The notes under the pieces are model-generated. The model had not been told where the DNA came from. It saw nothing but the letters and a program-made list of their open reading frames with translations, and did no database searches. Positions 42,179 to 52,997 of a DNA stretch of 64,000 nt are shown here, in pieces. A program made the translations under genes and the position numbers. This DNA comes from Myrmaecium sp. VS I D KN 1 (Eukaryota; Ascomycota; Dothideomycetes; Valsariales; Valsariaceae): positions 458,884 to 522,883 of the forward strand of contig JADQAV010000032.1 in the NCBI GenBank assembly GCA_019775845.1, read 5' to 3'. The stretch's first letter is position 1, and each line of letters opens with the position of its first letter.

Positions 42179-42688
42179 GTCTGTTCACCCGGCCTCCATC
42201 AGTGATAGGGATGTGGCGGTGGGCGTGAGCAAAAATGCGACGGTGATGGAGCCTGGATGCCGACCATGTGACCGCGCGTGTTGGTGTTGAACCTTCGCGT
42301 ACGGAGATGGACGCTCCCGAAGATCTCCCGACCCTGATGCGCTCATTCGGCACGAGCCGAGATCTGATGAGGATCCTCTTTGCTGGACAAACTCTCTAAC
42401 TAGATCTTTACATACCGGAGTCGTGAGGCTGTAAGACCTGTAGCTATATTGCACGTAGAGCACTATCTGACACCAAACCATCATGACGCAGCATCTGTGA
42501 CGCCAACTGCAGGTCAAACGTCTCGCCAGTTACGGAGTACCACCGTGGTCGACCGATTCGCACTAGCTCCACAATCCATGCCGTCATGAGCTCTGCCCAG
42601 CTCTCGTCCTCTTCATCAACAGCTCACTTCCTTCCCTCTCCTCCCACCTCCAACCACACCACCATCCACACCCAGCACACCGCCCAAA
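42179..42688. promoter_or_regulatory. Divergent promoter TOP3 / DUF1295 gene
   Basis: About 0.5 kb between start codons, with a CT- and CAC-rich stretch next to the DUF1295 start. No specific site is claimed. Confidence 0.4.
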
Positions 42689-43908
42689 ATGATCCTCCCC
42701 CCATCCAACCTCGCCCTGCCCACCATCAAAACGCTACAAGACTGCACCTCCTTCCACCAAACCGTCTCACCCTACATCCCCCAGCTGCAAGCGCTACCCG
42801 CTCAACTCCTCTCGCACGCACACAGCGCCTCCGGCCTCCTCACCCTCTACACGACCACCAACCCGCTCATCACCGGCGTCGCCCTCAGCCTCTTCCTGGC
42901 GCCCCTCTTCCTCCTCATCTCCGAAGCGAACAAGAACTACTCCCAAGTCGACCGGGTATGGAGCATCCTGCCCACGCTCTACCACGCCCACTACGCCCTC
43001 TGGGCCCGGCTCAACGGCCTGCCCACCGGCCGCGTCGACGCGGCGCTCATGTGCAGCGCGCTGTGGAGCGTGCGGTTGACGTTTAATTACTGGCGGAAAG
43101 GCGGCTATCAGCGGGGGTCGGAGGATTACCGGTGGGCGGTGCTGCGCGAACGCATTCCCGCTGGCTGGTTCTTTTTGTTCAATGTGACGTTCATCTCCAC
43201 CGCGCAGAGCGTGTGTTCTCCCCCTCCTCCCCAATTATAACAACCAGTGCACTCACCACCCGGAAAAAAAACAAAACAGATCCTCCTCTTCCTCATCACA
43301 ACACCAACCTACATCCTCCTCCTCACCTCCACCCTCCAGCCCCCCGGCGGCAGCGGCAGCGGCGCCGACACCACCGACGCCATCTTCGCCCGCATCATCA
43401 CCGGCCTGGTGCTTCTCGAATTCGTCGCCGACCAGCAACAATGGGGTGCGTTCCTCTCCCCCCAAAACCCCCCTAACCCCCAAACCTCGAAACTAAACAA
43501 AAACAAACAGCCTACCAACAATCCAAAACCGCCTACCAACGCACCGCCCGACTTCCCCCGAACGGCAGTCCCTCCCGCGCCGCCCTCGACCGCGGCTTCC
43601 TCACCGCCGGTCTCTGGCGCTACGTCCGCCACCCCAACTTCGCCGCCGAGCAGGCCATCTGGCTCGTGTGGTACGGCTGGGCGGCCGTGCAGGCTGGTGC
43701 CCCGCTCAACTGGACCGCTCTCGGCGCCGCCGCGTATGTGGCCCTCTTCCAGGGCAGCACGGCGTTCACGGAGGCCATCTCCGCGCGTAAGTATCCCGAG
43801 TACAAGGAGTATCAGCGTCGGGTGGGGTGTTTTGTGCCTAGGTTGTGGGGGGAGGGGTGGCCGGTGGATGATAGGGAGGTGGAGGTGGGGAAGGGGAAGG
43901 GGAAGTGA
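42689..43908 (+). CDS. DUF1295 integral membrane protein (steroid 5-alpha-reductase-like fold)
   Basis: Exons 42689-43210, 43280-43445 and 43511-43908 give 361 residues. Junctions give FISTAQSILLFLIT and DQQQWAYQQSKTAYQR. Several hydrophobic helices are seen (ITGVALSLFLAPLFLLIS, IPAGWFFLFNVTFIS, ILLFLITTPTYILLLTS, IITGLVLLEFVAD). Conserved DUF1295 blocks are VDRVWSILP, SVRLTFNYWRKGGYQ, the DQQQW motif, then GFLTAGLWRYVRHPNFAAEQAIW and PEYKEYQRRVGCFVPRLW. The family is related to isoprenylcysteine methyltransferases and 5-alpha-reductases, and the RHPN motif near the end is typical of the cofactor-binding part. The substrate is unknown. The tail is Lys-rich, a possible ER-retention feature. 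Confidence 0.9.
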
Positions 43909-44248
43909 GGGGGTGGTGGTGATGTGCGGCGGTTGGGGTATGATGAGGGGTCTTGGAGGGGAGATATGTATCAGATATGATTGCAGGGACAATTTCGGAT
44001 CCGTGACAAATGCCAGACGGAGAAATATCACACCGGTAACCAGTACAATTTTCTCACAAAAAGGGACGGATGCGACAGCATCGAGACATGACCAAACGAT
44101 CCAGGAGGAAGGGTATGAGTGTTTATGACGCGTCTAACCACAAATGCGAAACGAACAACGAAGAAAGGATTACAACCAAGAATAACAACGAACGCGACCT
44201 GATCCCACTCCCTCTCCATCTTACCCCTCATCCATCTCCCAATCTCCT
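43909..44248. other. Convergent 3' intergenic spacer
   Basis: About 0.3 kb between stops of convergent genes. Nothing beyond 3' UTR-like sequence is seen. Confidence 0.55.
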
Positions 44249-45683
44249 TCAAACCGCACACTCCACCGGCTTAAACCGCCTCTCGCCCACATGGGCGGGG
44301 AAGACCCCTGCGTCGGCGAGGTAGAGCAGATCCCACTCCTTGCTGCCGGCCTGGCCCTCGGTCTTGAAGTTCCAAAAGAACCAGCCTTCCGCCATGCGCT
44401 CATAAACATCCAGCTGCGCCTCGACAAAACGACGCATGTCGTTCTTGAAGCTCGCCGTCCACCGAGCCGGGTGAACGAAGGAGCTGCAGGAGCGACCCGT
44501 CGGGGTGCGAATCAGCGTGGTGAGGTTGGTAGCATCGGCGGCGGGGCCGGGGAAGGTGCCCTCGTAGCGGCTGCCGGCGCCGAAGCCGTTGAGGTGGGGG
44601 GCGCAGTCCGTCATCGCGGCCGTCCACTCGCCGACGACGAGGGGCTTGTCGAGGGAGGCGGCGGCGGTGAAGTTGCGGGCCGAGTCGCACGCGAGGCGGA
44701 CGTGCTGGACGGTCGTCAGGTTGACCAGGGCCGCGTCGAAGACCTGGTACTCGTGGTGGTCGAGGGCGGTGTTGCGGACGGCGGAGGCGTGCACGGGCGT
44801 CATGAAGCCGTCCCATTCGTACGGCGGGAGGAAGCCGTCGTGCATGCTCACCGTCACGGCGCCGTCCGGGTCCACCTTGCGCACGGCGTTGTAGCCGGAG
44901 GTGTAGAAGGCCTCGAGGTCGGTTTGGTTGAACGATTCCATCGCGTACAGCGCGGGCTCGTTGAGCAGGGTGATGCTGCTGACCACGTCCTGGTACATGG
45001 GCGCGGCGTACTTCTGGGCGATCGTCTCCAACACCTCCACCGTGTTGGCGATGTTGGTCGCGTTGTCGGCCCACCGCGGCCGGTCCAGCTTGCGGCCCGA
45101 ATTGTCGTACCCGTTTTCGCTGCCGGGGGCGCCGTGCAGGTCGATCCAGACCTTCAGGCCCGTCTGCCGGGCCCATTCCAGCGCCTGGTCGAGGTAGACG
45201 TCCGCGCCTTGGATGTACGGGTCCCCGTCCAGCTTCTTGAAGGCCCAGTAGCCGATGGGGATGCGGACGGTGTTGAGGCCGAGGGCGGCGAGGCGTTGGA
45301 AATCGTCGACGGTGGCGAAGGTGCTCCAGTGTTGCTGGAGCTTGGCCTGCGCGTCGGGGATGTTGAGCGTGAAGGTGTATTCGTCGACGGCTTCGCCTCC
45401 GTACGGTTCGAAGAGCGAGGGCGTGATCCAGCTGCGGCTTGTCAGCGTTTGACACTGCTTCCGCAGATACGAGCAACAACCTACGGTTCGAGGACGAGCC
45501 ATCCACCGATGCTGGCACCACGGATCTTTTCCACGGTGCTGTTGCCAATAGTGTGGTTGCTCGGAACGAACTGAGGATAGCTATTGGATGTTAGTTTGGT
45601 CTCGGAGATATGGACTTGCGGCGGTCTCACGCTATCGCTCCGCCAATAGCCAAGAAGGCTGGTAGAGTACGTTGGAGCAACAT
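44249..45683 (-). CDS. Secreted GH5 exo-beta-1,3-glucanase
   Basis: Exons 45683-45631, 45580-45485 and 45431-44249 give 443 residues, with phases matching. The start is chosen because MLLQRTLPAFLAIGGAIA is a good signal peptide. The second exon encodes IRGASIGGWLVLEP, and splicing gives WITPSLFEPYGG, the classical start of fungal GH5_9 exoglucanases. The barrel shows NTVRIPIGYWAF, KVWIDLHGAPGSENGYDNSG, the acid/base Glu in TLLNEPAL (near 208), and the nucleophile Glu in VVGEWTAAMTDC (near 318). It closes with GWFFWNFKTE. Substrate is beta-1,3-glucan, so roles in cell-wall remodelling or glucan use are expected. Several N-glycosylation sequons are present (NATN, NQT, NLT, NFT). Confidence 0.94.
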
Positions 45684-47988
45684 TATGCGGAGTTGCTCCT
45701 CTTAGTGAGGCTGAAAACCAGCAAAAGACAGGAAAACGAGAGCCGACGATATGATGAAAATGAACGACTGGGTATAGCGCGAATAAACGAAGGTAATGAT
45801 GTGAGGAATAATTCGACGAGAAGCGACTGGAAAAGAAGCCTAAAGAAGAGGCGGTGGTGCGGAGGAGACCAACACCTTTTGTACGGGACCCGACGATCTG
45901 TAAGGGGCGGGAGAAGCTTATGAATATCGCTCGCCGCGACGGGTCACCCCTTCACCGTTAGATTCGAACGGCCATGGTGGTGGAGGATCTCAATAGGGTC
46001 GCGGTTTGTTCAGGGCGGATGCTGGTTGGCCGAGGAGGCTGCGAAATGGAGATCGTCAGGGCCAAAAGGAGAGGATGGACCCGGTACGTCACCATCCGGG
46101 GAAACCAGGGGAAGGAGCCGTCGGTGGGGCGAGGCTGAGTGCGACTGCCATAACACTGCGTCCGGATTGCTCCTCCAGCGTTGCAAGCCATGGTACTTGG
46201 GCGCGTTGTCGGATGGGGAGGAAGGCGTAGAGGAGAACGCGGACGACGAGGGATGAGCGTCGTTTTATTTTGGACAGCAGTGCGCATGACGTACGACGAC
46301 ACAACGCACTCGAAGCAAAAGAGGAGGTCGCGGGAAACATCCTCCCCAGCGCCGCCGGCATCAGGACCGCGGGAGCAAACCTCGTTCGGAAAGGGGACGG
46401 GAGAAATCCAAGCTCCATCCCTCCCTCCGACTCAAGAAGCTGCAAAACCGGCAGGGCACTGCCATTCAAAGGCACAGTCAGTACTCCCGCGCATAGCTTC
46501 CAAGCCCTTGCAGAAACCACCAAAGAAATGGGTTGATAGGTCGGATTCAGAACAACATAAACCCCCAGACAGCGCATGAACCAAAAGAAGCCTTCTCTCG
46601 AGGTGCAGCCGCGGGCAGAAACCTGAGGGATGAGCACTGCCTGCAGGACTCAAGGTAGTGAGTGGATCCGGTGGCAGGGGTGTGGATCCGGCCGGCCGGC
46701 ACGCGCCGATCGTTCTCTTCCTTTCCCCTGAGTTGCAGATCCGTAGGGCTGGCATCATGCGGACTCCTGGCAAGCATCTGCATAACATCGAACAATTGCT
46801 CAGAGCGATATCAATGGGTTTTCTCCCTCTCTGCTCTGCTGAGCGGAAAGCATGCTATCAGGTGCCCGGATGAGCAGTTCGAGCTGATGGTTAGGGATGG
46901 ACATACGAGCCACAACCAGTCTCGATCCGTGCTGGCTAACTTCATGCACATCACGAGCAATGAGATGAGAGAGCAGTGCGAACACACAATAAAAGGGGCT
47001 TAACCACAACGTGCGTCCTGAAGGAAAGGGGTCCAAAGGGGTGAGGTGGTGGTCGAGCGATCGAGGCGCACGATTAACTAAGGTAGCGTGCAGGACGGAC
47101 CGTTAAGCTTGATGTCCCCGGCCCGCTTCCCGGCATGGTGCTGTGAAAATGTGGGGTTGCCTCCGTCTGTCGAATCTCCTTACCCTCATCCATCCATCCA
47201 TCTCTTCTGCGTGTCCCAACGGCGCACACGTGCTGAAAAAACCGACGCTCCGCTTACGACTTCCCTCCCTCCCCAGGAAGCATACCTACCTAGGTACCTA
47301 CGCACCATGACCTCGCGCCACAGGTACTTGAAGCATGTCACATCCAGCACATTGCGCACCTCCCCCCCATCCGCACGCGCAAAAGTTGACGGCATACCTT
47401 AAGTATGCTTCCCCTGCTTCCCCCCCATTTTCGCTCACTCACTCTCCCGAGCAATACATACATATCCGCTTCTATCAAGGGGGGCGTTGCGTTGCGACCG
47501 ACAGCGGAGGGCCCCGTCTCAGGCCTGCCGGAGCGAGGCTCTTTTCATCTAGGCTTATGGATTTATTCGGGCGGGATAGCGATACCCGCTAGCCGTGCCG
47601 GTGATTCTTGTGGTTCTTTTGTCCGCGTCTGGGATTACTACGCCTGAATGGTGAAAGGAGAAGTGTCACTATTTATGAGCAAGGGATGTGGATCACTCGA
47701 ACTTCCCCTTGCGAGGTGTGGTATTTGCCAGGAACACCTAGAGTGCCCTGCCGAACGATGCGATAACCCTTTCTTAGCATGATCGCCTTTCTTTCGACTA
47801 AGATCTGAGTATGATGAGAACCCTGGACTGCTTGAAGCCCGACAGAGCGGCGATCCTAAAGACTCAACATAAGATGAACGCCTATTTGAGATGATGTGAT
47901 CTTGAAAACACCCCCCATTATCAGTGCCGCGCGAGCAATCCGTCACCCTATGCTCTGCTGGTAAAATGGCACAAGCCTTGCACATGCA
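45684..47988. other. Long intergenic region, no supported gene
   Basis: About 2.3 kb between two minus-strand genes. Open frames of 70-182 codons occur on both strands without recognisable domains, and none has a neat splice or start pattern. It includes the glucanase promoter. Confidence 0.5.
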
Positions 47989-49125
47989 TCAAGTCCTCGC
48001 CGGAGCAGTCTGAGAAGTATTGCCGAGTTCACCTGCACCCTTCGCGGACCACCCCCTGAGCTCATCGATCCACCTGACTTGCGGATCGTGCGGAAGCGGG
48101 GGTTGCTGGTTCGCCGCCGCCGGCGCTTGGACGGCCGGCTTGGGATCCTTGCCGTCGCCAGCCCGCATGCACAGCTCGATCGCCAGGTCGGGATACTTGC
48201 GCAGCAGCAGCATGAACCCCGGGTCCGTCCGCAAAAGCGTCATCTTGGAGGCACCGTACCAGAAGATGAACGCGCGCATCGGATCCTCCGGCGTTCGCTC
48301 CGGGAGGTCCTCGCAGGCGATCTCGAGCATCTCGAAGATGTTGCCGTTCGGGATGTACATGAAATGGCTGAAGGTGGTGAGGAAGTTTTTCAAAACGGTG
48401 CTCTTGAAGCTATCCGCCAGGAGCCGATCGCCGAGCACGTAGAGTCGCGCCAGGTTCACGATCTCCGAGGCGTTTTGACTGGGCATGGCGACCACGGAGT
48501 CGCCTTGGTACGCGTAGGCGACGAAACACCGGAAGAGTTCGGGATGCTCGTCGGGCAGCTCGATCTTGTGTTCCTTGGCCTCTCTGAAGCCACTGCCCAG
48601 GCTGGCCGCAAACCGCTCCGACACGTGTTTGAGGAGCGCGGCGTGGACGTTGTACACCTGCTTACGGAGACCACTCCCGACATGCACGGCGACCAGCGGC
48701 GAGGAAATGAAGCTTGGGCGGAGGATGAGCACTTTCAGAAAGACGGCTGTGTGGGGGGNNCCCCCCCCCTTTACGCAGCAGCGGACTTACCGGGTGAGCT
48801 TTCCGGCCAACGGATCCGGAGCGGATCCCCAGTTGAACTGGGAAACTGGACGTGAGGCTTGGTACGGAGCGGTGCTCGCTGCGAACGGCGGGTTCGAAGA
48901 TGGTTGTGGCGTCGCAGGAGCGGTAGACCCGGTCGTGTTGGTAGGCGGAAATATCGCATTGAATGGTCTGCTCGTGGCCGTTGTCATGTTGGAGGAGGCG
49001 GGTGTTGTGAAGCTCGCGCCCAAGGGACTGGCGGCGACATTCGCCGAGCCGAAAAGTGAAGCGGGCCGTTGAGTCGGATTGGCCACATTCAGCGTGCTGA
49101 ACGGAGGGGGCGTGTTCTCCGCCAT
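47989..49125 (-). CDS. BTB/POZ-domain protein, exon junction crossed by assembly gap
   Basis: Exon 1 runs 49125-48791 (MAENTPPPFSTLNVANPTQ, low-complexity Pro/Thr/Ser/Asn, with an FNWGSAPDP block) and ends at a strong donor (CACCCG|GTAAGT). The second part ends at 47989 and holds a BTB domain: FISSPLVAVHVGSGLRKQVYNVHAALL, then SERFAASLGSGFREAKEHKIELPDEHPELFRCFVAYAYQGD, and the LARLYVLGDRLLADSF helix. The last 50 residues are Pro/Ala-rich. The likely acceptor is near 48747 (CACACAG), but its phase does not fit the donor, and two N bases lie in this intron at 48759-48760. The exact junction is therefore unresolved. BTB proteins of this type are often Cullin-3 adaptors or of unknown role. Confidence 0.78.
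48759..48760. other. Two-base assembly gap between G and C homopolymers
   Basis: The plus strand has six G, two N, then nine C. The gap sits inside the presumed intron of the BTB gene and marks an unresolved assembly join. Confidence 0.95.
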
Positions 49126-50356
49126 CGTCGTTCACATATACCACTGCGAAAGGGTTGCAGAGGGCAGATGGATGATGTTGGGTTGCAGCAATGATGTAAG
49201 CGGGGAAACACGCTAGGCCGGATCAGTGACTACAGTGCACCTGCAGCCTCATAGGCCGTACCTCAGCGGTCGCCGGTCAGTGTAGGCTTGCCAATACTAA
49301 ATTTATATCATCGATGTACGGAACGCACTTCACTTTTATATATACACTAGCCTTGAAATGCCGGAGGCATTTTCAGCCTTGGTAAACTTTGAAGGAGGCG
49401 GTCGAATCGTCCTAGTTCTAGGCCTGAATAAGGGGGCGGTCGCTTGTGACAAGGTACTCAATAAAAACCGGCTCCCTCTATCACCGCTGCCGAAGAGATC
49501 TTGTTAAACGACTTATTCTTCTAATGGCATTACCAAAGCGCCAATCTTGATCCATCGATGCCCAGTACAGTATCTCTCAGTCAGAAACCAATAAGAATAT
49601 CTGTCCGGAGAATCTCTCGAGCTCTGATGGAAGAAGGGTGTATTGTCGAGTGGGAAGACATCGCGAGACACTTATACAGACCTACTATCGGGCACTACTT
49701 CATCCTTCGGAACACTGGCCCAGACCATCTCGATTGAACGGTGTCAACAGATTATTACCTTAAGATACATTATAGCATAGAAAACAGCTGCAACGTGGAC
49801 GGATCAGCTTACGCGGACCGCTCGTTCACACATCTCCATGGCTGCTGCGGGCGTTGCGATACACTAGGACGGCACTTACTGCACAAGGCACATGCACGGC
49901 ATTGCGGTATCTCATGGCGGTATCTCAACAGCCCCAGGCAGGCATACTGGCAGCTCCTTCCAGTTCTCCAGTAGCCGGAGGAACTTGACACATCCACGAT
50001 GCCGATACCGTACGGCTCCTTCGAGGGCAAAGAAGCGAGACTCTAAAGGGAAGGCACCCGTCTCCGGCCAGTCTCGCAGATGATGTCCTCACCACCTCTT
50101 CCTCTCCGTCCATCTCTTCGTCCCTCCGCACGTCACGTCACCATCAACTTTAGCATATCTTTCATCCATCTTACCGCCAGCCATTCGCTTCCTCAATATA
50201 TACTTCCATCGTTTCTGTTCGACGGCTGAGCGACGACGATAACGCCGACGACGATTTGGATCAGACTCGCAGCGAGGCCGCATCTGCTTCTCCAATTCGT
50301 AATCACTTACAACGCCAACAGCGAGGCAGGCTCTGCTCGCTCCCACGTCCATCACC
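49126..50356. promoter_or_regulatory. Divergent intergenic region BTB / F-box genes
   Basis: About 1.2 kb between two divergent start codons. Moderately AT-rich near 49280-49340. No gene is supported. Confidence 0.45.
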
Positions 50357-52167
50357 ATGGGCTACAGCAAGAAGAAGAATGCGAAGAAGGGTAAGCATGG
50401 GAAGATGGGGAAGCAGCCGCAGCAGCCGCAGCCAGCCTTCACACGCCCGGACCCGTCGACGTCTGCTGCGGAGACGCTCCTCAAGCTCCAGGAACACGAG
50501 TCACAATCCGAAGACGAATCGCACAAGCCCGACTTCAGCTCCCCGGAAGACAGCATGGTAATTGGGACTCCCCGCGTAGCGTTCCTTTCCGGGACGAGGG
50601 GATAATGTCTGTGGTCTGATCTGCCTGGCGTACTGACTTTCCTTTCTGCAAGGCTTCTCCTCAGACTCTTCGGTCTTCTCCTCCGCCGCAATATGAATCG
50701 ACGATTGTGTATCCGCCGCCTGGGTATTGTCCTGCTCCCCCCGGTCTTTCGCGGCCGCAGATGCCTACGCCGCAGATGACTACGCCGCAGATGCCTCCAC
50801 GCCCTATGCCCACGGTCGCGCAGAAGCGCACCGGGTGCGATCACCCCACGGCGGTAAAGGGTCGCTCACCCAGCTCTTGCAGAGAACTCGCGATCGCCGC
50901 AATCGGTAAGGTGCGGCCCGATAGTGTTATGAAGCTTCGAGGCGCCCTGCATTTTCAAGACGCCTGGAAGGTGTATTCGGCCAGCCTACGCGCGACGCAC
51001 TCCAGGGATATTCTGGAGCGGATCCTCATAAATCTCGACATGGAAGACCTCCTGTTCTACCAAGGGGTTTGCAAGAACTGGAAATCCTGCATCGCGAATT
51101 CGCGTCCGCTCCAGCAGAAGTTGTTCTTCGTTCCAGCCGACTTCGGACCCATCGAAACTCATGTGATATGGCAAGGCAGCGGGGACGACTTCGGCCACTT
51201 CATGGTCCGGTTCTGCAATCAGCAGCCCCCTACGAGTGATGCTCGCCGAACCCCCGTGTGCTTTCGATGCAAGAAGGCCTACATCGGCCAGCAGAACTTG
51301 GCTTTGCCCGGAGACATCTGCCGATGCTGGAATGGCTTCGTGAGCAAGGTCTTCCCTCCGGCCAACCTCGTCATCAATCCTCTCGTGTCCTTCCTTCACC
51401 CGGGAACGCTGAAGGGTGACATCAACGCGATCCACCACAGCAGCTCCGCAGTCTTCTGGCACAAAACGCACGCCACATATCCCGTTTGCCGACGCCTCCT
51501 TGACTTTCATACCGGCGCGATCGTCACCGTCACTTCCGTCTTTCCCACCAACCTGCGCGCCTCCCACAATGACACTCGCTTTCCCTTCGCCGCACTCGCC
51601 GCCTCGCACGCCCTGCACGCCTCCATTTTGCCCGAGGAGCGTGACCGTCAGATCAACGCGCACAAGAAGCGAGCTGTCGAGGCCGTCACGAGAAAACCAG
51701 GCGAGCGGCCCCCACGATCCGCAGGGCTCGGCCGGCCGCTCCGCCCCCATGGCATCTATCCCAACGTCCTTTCCCCGCACGCTCCCGAGGAGTTCCTGCT
51801 CCCGGATGACCCTGCGGCCGGCCCGCTCGAGCCCGTCAGCCTCACGCCGACGATCCCCCTCTTCGCGACGACGTTCCCGGACCCGGGGGAGCTGTCGCCG
51901 GCCTGGCGCCGGCCGGAGGCCAGCTGGCGACGCATGTTCCTCACCCAGCCGCCGCTCACCCGCGTCAGCGGGATCAGCATGCCCTGCGCCAGCTACCGCC
52001 TCGTCGACTGGGCGGATCCCGGCGGCGTCCGCTGGGAGGCGCTCGCGTCGTCTCACGTGTTGGAGCGGCTGCATGTGGAGAGGGAGCAGGATGGGGTCGG
52101 GGGGAAGTCGACGCGGCGGGATCTTCGGGGGAGGCGCATGGCGTGGTGGATCGTGCCGGCTCAGTGA
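50357..52167 (+). CDS. F-box domain protein
   Basis: Exons 50357-50557 and 50653-52167, intron 95 bp (GTAATT...GCAAG), 571 residues. The start context CACCATGGG is strong. The N-terminus is basic (MGYSKKKNAKKGKHGK), a possible nuclear signal, followed by Gln/Pro and PQMPTPQMTTPQMP repeats. The F-box is near residues 180-225: SRDILERILINLDMEDLLFYQGVCKNWKSCIANSRPLQQKLFF. The central region has a C-x2-C / C-x-C cluster (VCFRCKKAYIG...GDICRCW). The end carries SWRRMFLTQPPLTRV, a signature of a large F-box family in Dothideomycetes. F-box proteins serve as substrate receptors of SCF ubiquitin ligases; the target is unknown. Confidence 0.88.
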
Positions 52168-52997
52168 GGGAGGGATTCATGGTGAGGGAGGTGGGTATGA
52201 CGGCGTTGGGGAGTTGAGTTTGGAAGGAGTGCGTTCTTTGTTTTCTTGTTGATCTTGCTTTTTGGAATTTGGGTTTTGTTTGGGGGGATTCTTTAGGGAG
52301 GACTTTGGATCATGCGTTGTGTATGGCGCTGTTAGTGGCTGATGTACATTGGTTGAATTATATCCGATTCGGACTCGCCATTATCATCCATGGACCTTCC
52401 TGTGGATGGGGAATAAAAGGTAGGAGTAAGAAGGAAGGGAGAGAAAGGAAGAAAGAGAGAGGAGCAATAGGATAGGATGGGATAGGATTGAATGGGATAG
52501 AATAACATTAATGAGTAGTGATAACATTGCGCGATCATCTTGCTCATCATACATTAGTCTATTCAAACCTCGACGGATCCCTATCCATACAATGCCCCCC
52601 TTCTTTAATCAAAGGACCGTCCGTCTATCCCCGCTCTATACGCTCGTTGAGTTGCTCGTTCGTCTGCTTGTTCGTTCGTTCAAGATGGCGCGCTTGTTGA
52701 AAGTGTCCTGCACCCTGCACCTTCTACTCATCCTCCTCCACGTTGTCGGGGTAATCGTACAACATCTTTAATCCATCTATCCGTCTCCACGGATTCGCAA
52801 GCCGGAGAAGGGATCTCGCCGCCAGCAAGAAGGCGAAAAATATAATAAAGAGATTTATGTCAAACAAGGAAGAAAAAGAAACGAGCTTTTCTCTCCCATC
52901 CCCACCTGATCTCCCAAGCCAAAAAAAAGGGTAATCAAACGCCCCAAAAACCCAGAAGAAGAAAAAATCCCCCCCATCCATCCCCATCCAAGTCAAT
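52168..52997. other. Convergent intergenic region
   Basis: About 0.8 kb between convergent stops. Contains GGATAG-like short repeats near 52470-52500. No gene supported. Confidence 0.5.

Noticed and set aside
44291-45574. 427-codon plus-strand frame inside the GH5 gene
   Set aside because: Antisense to the catalytic barrel; Gly/Val/Arg-rich composition shadow.
46089-46637. 182-codon minus-strand frame in the large spacer upstream of the glucanase
   Set aside because: No domain, no signal peptide, and competing open frames on the other strand.
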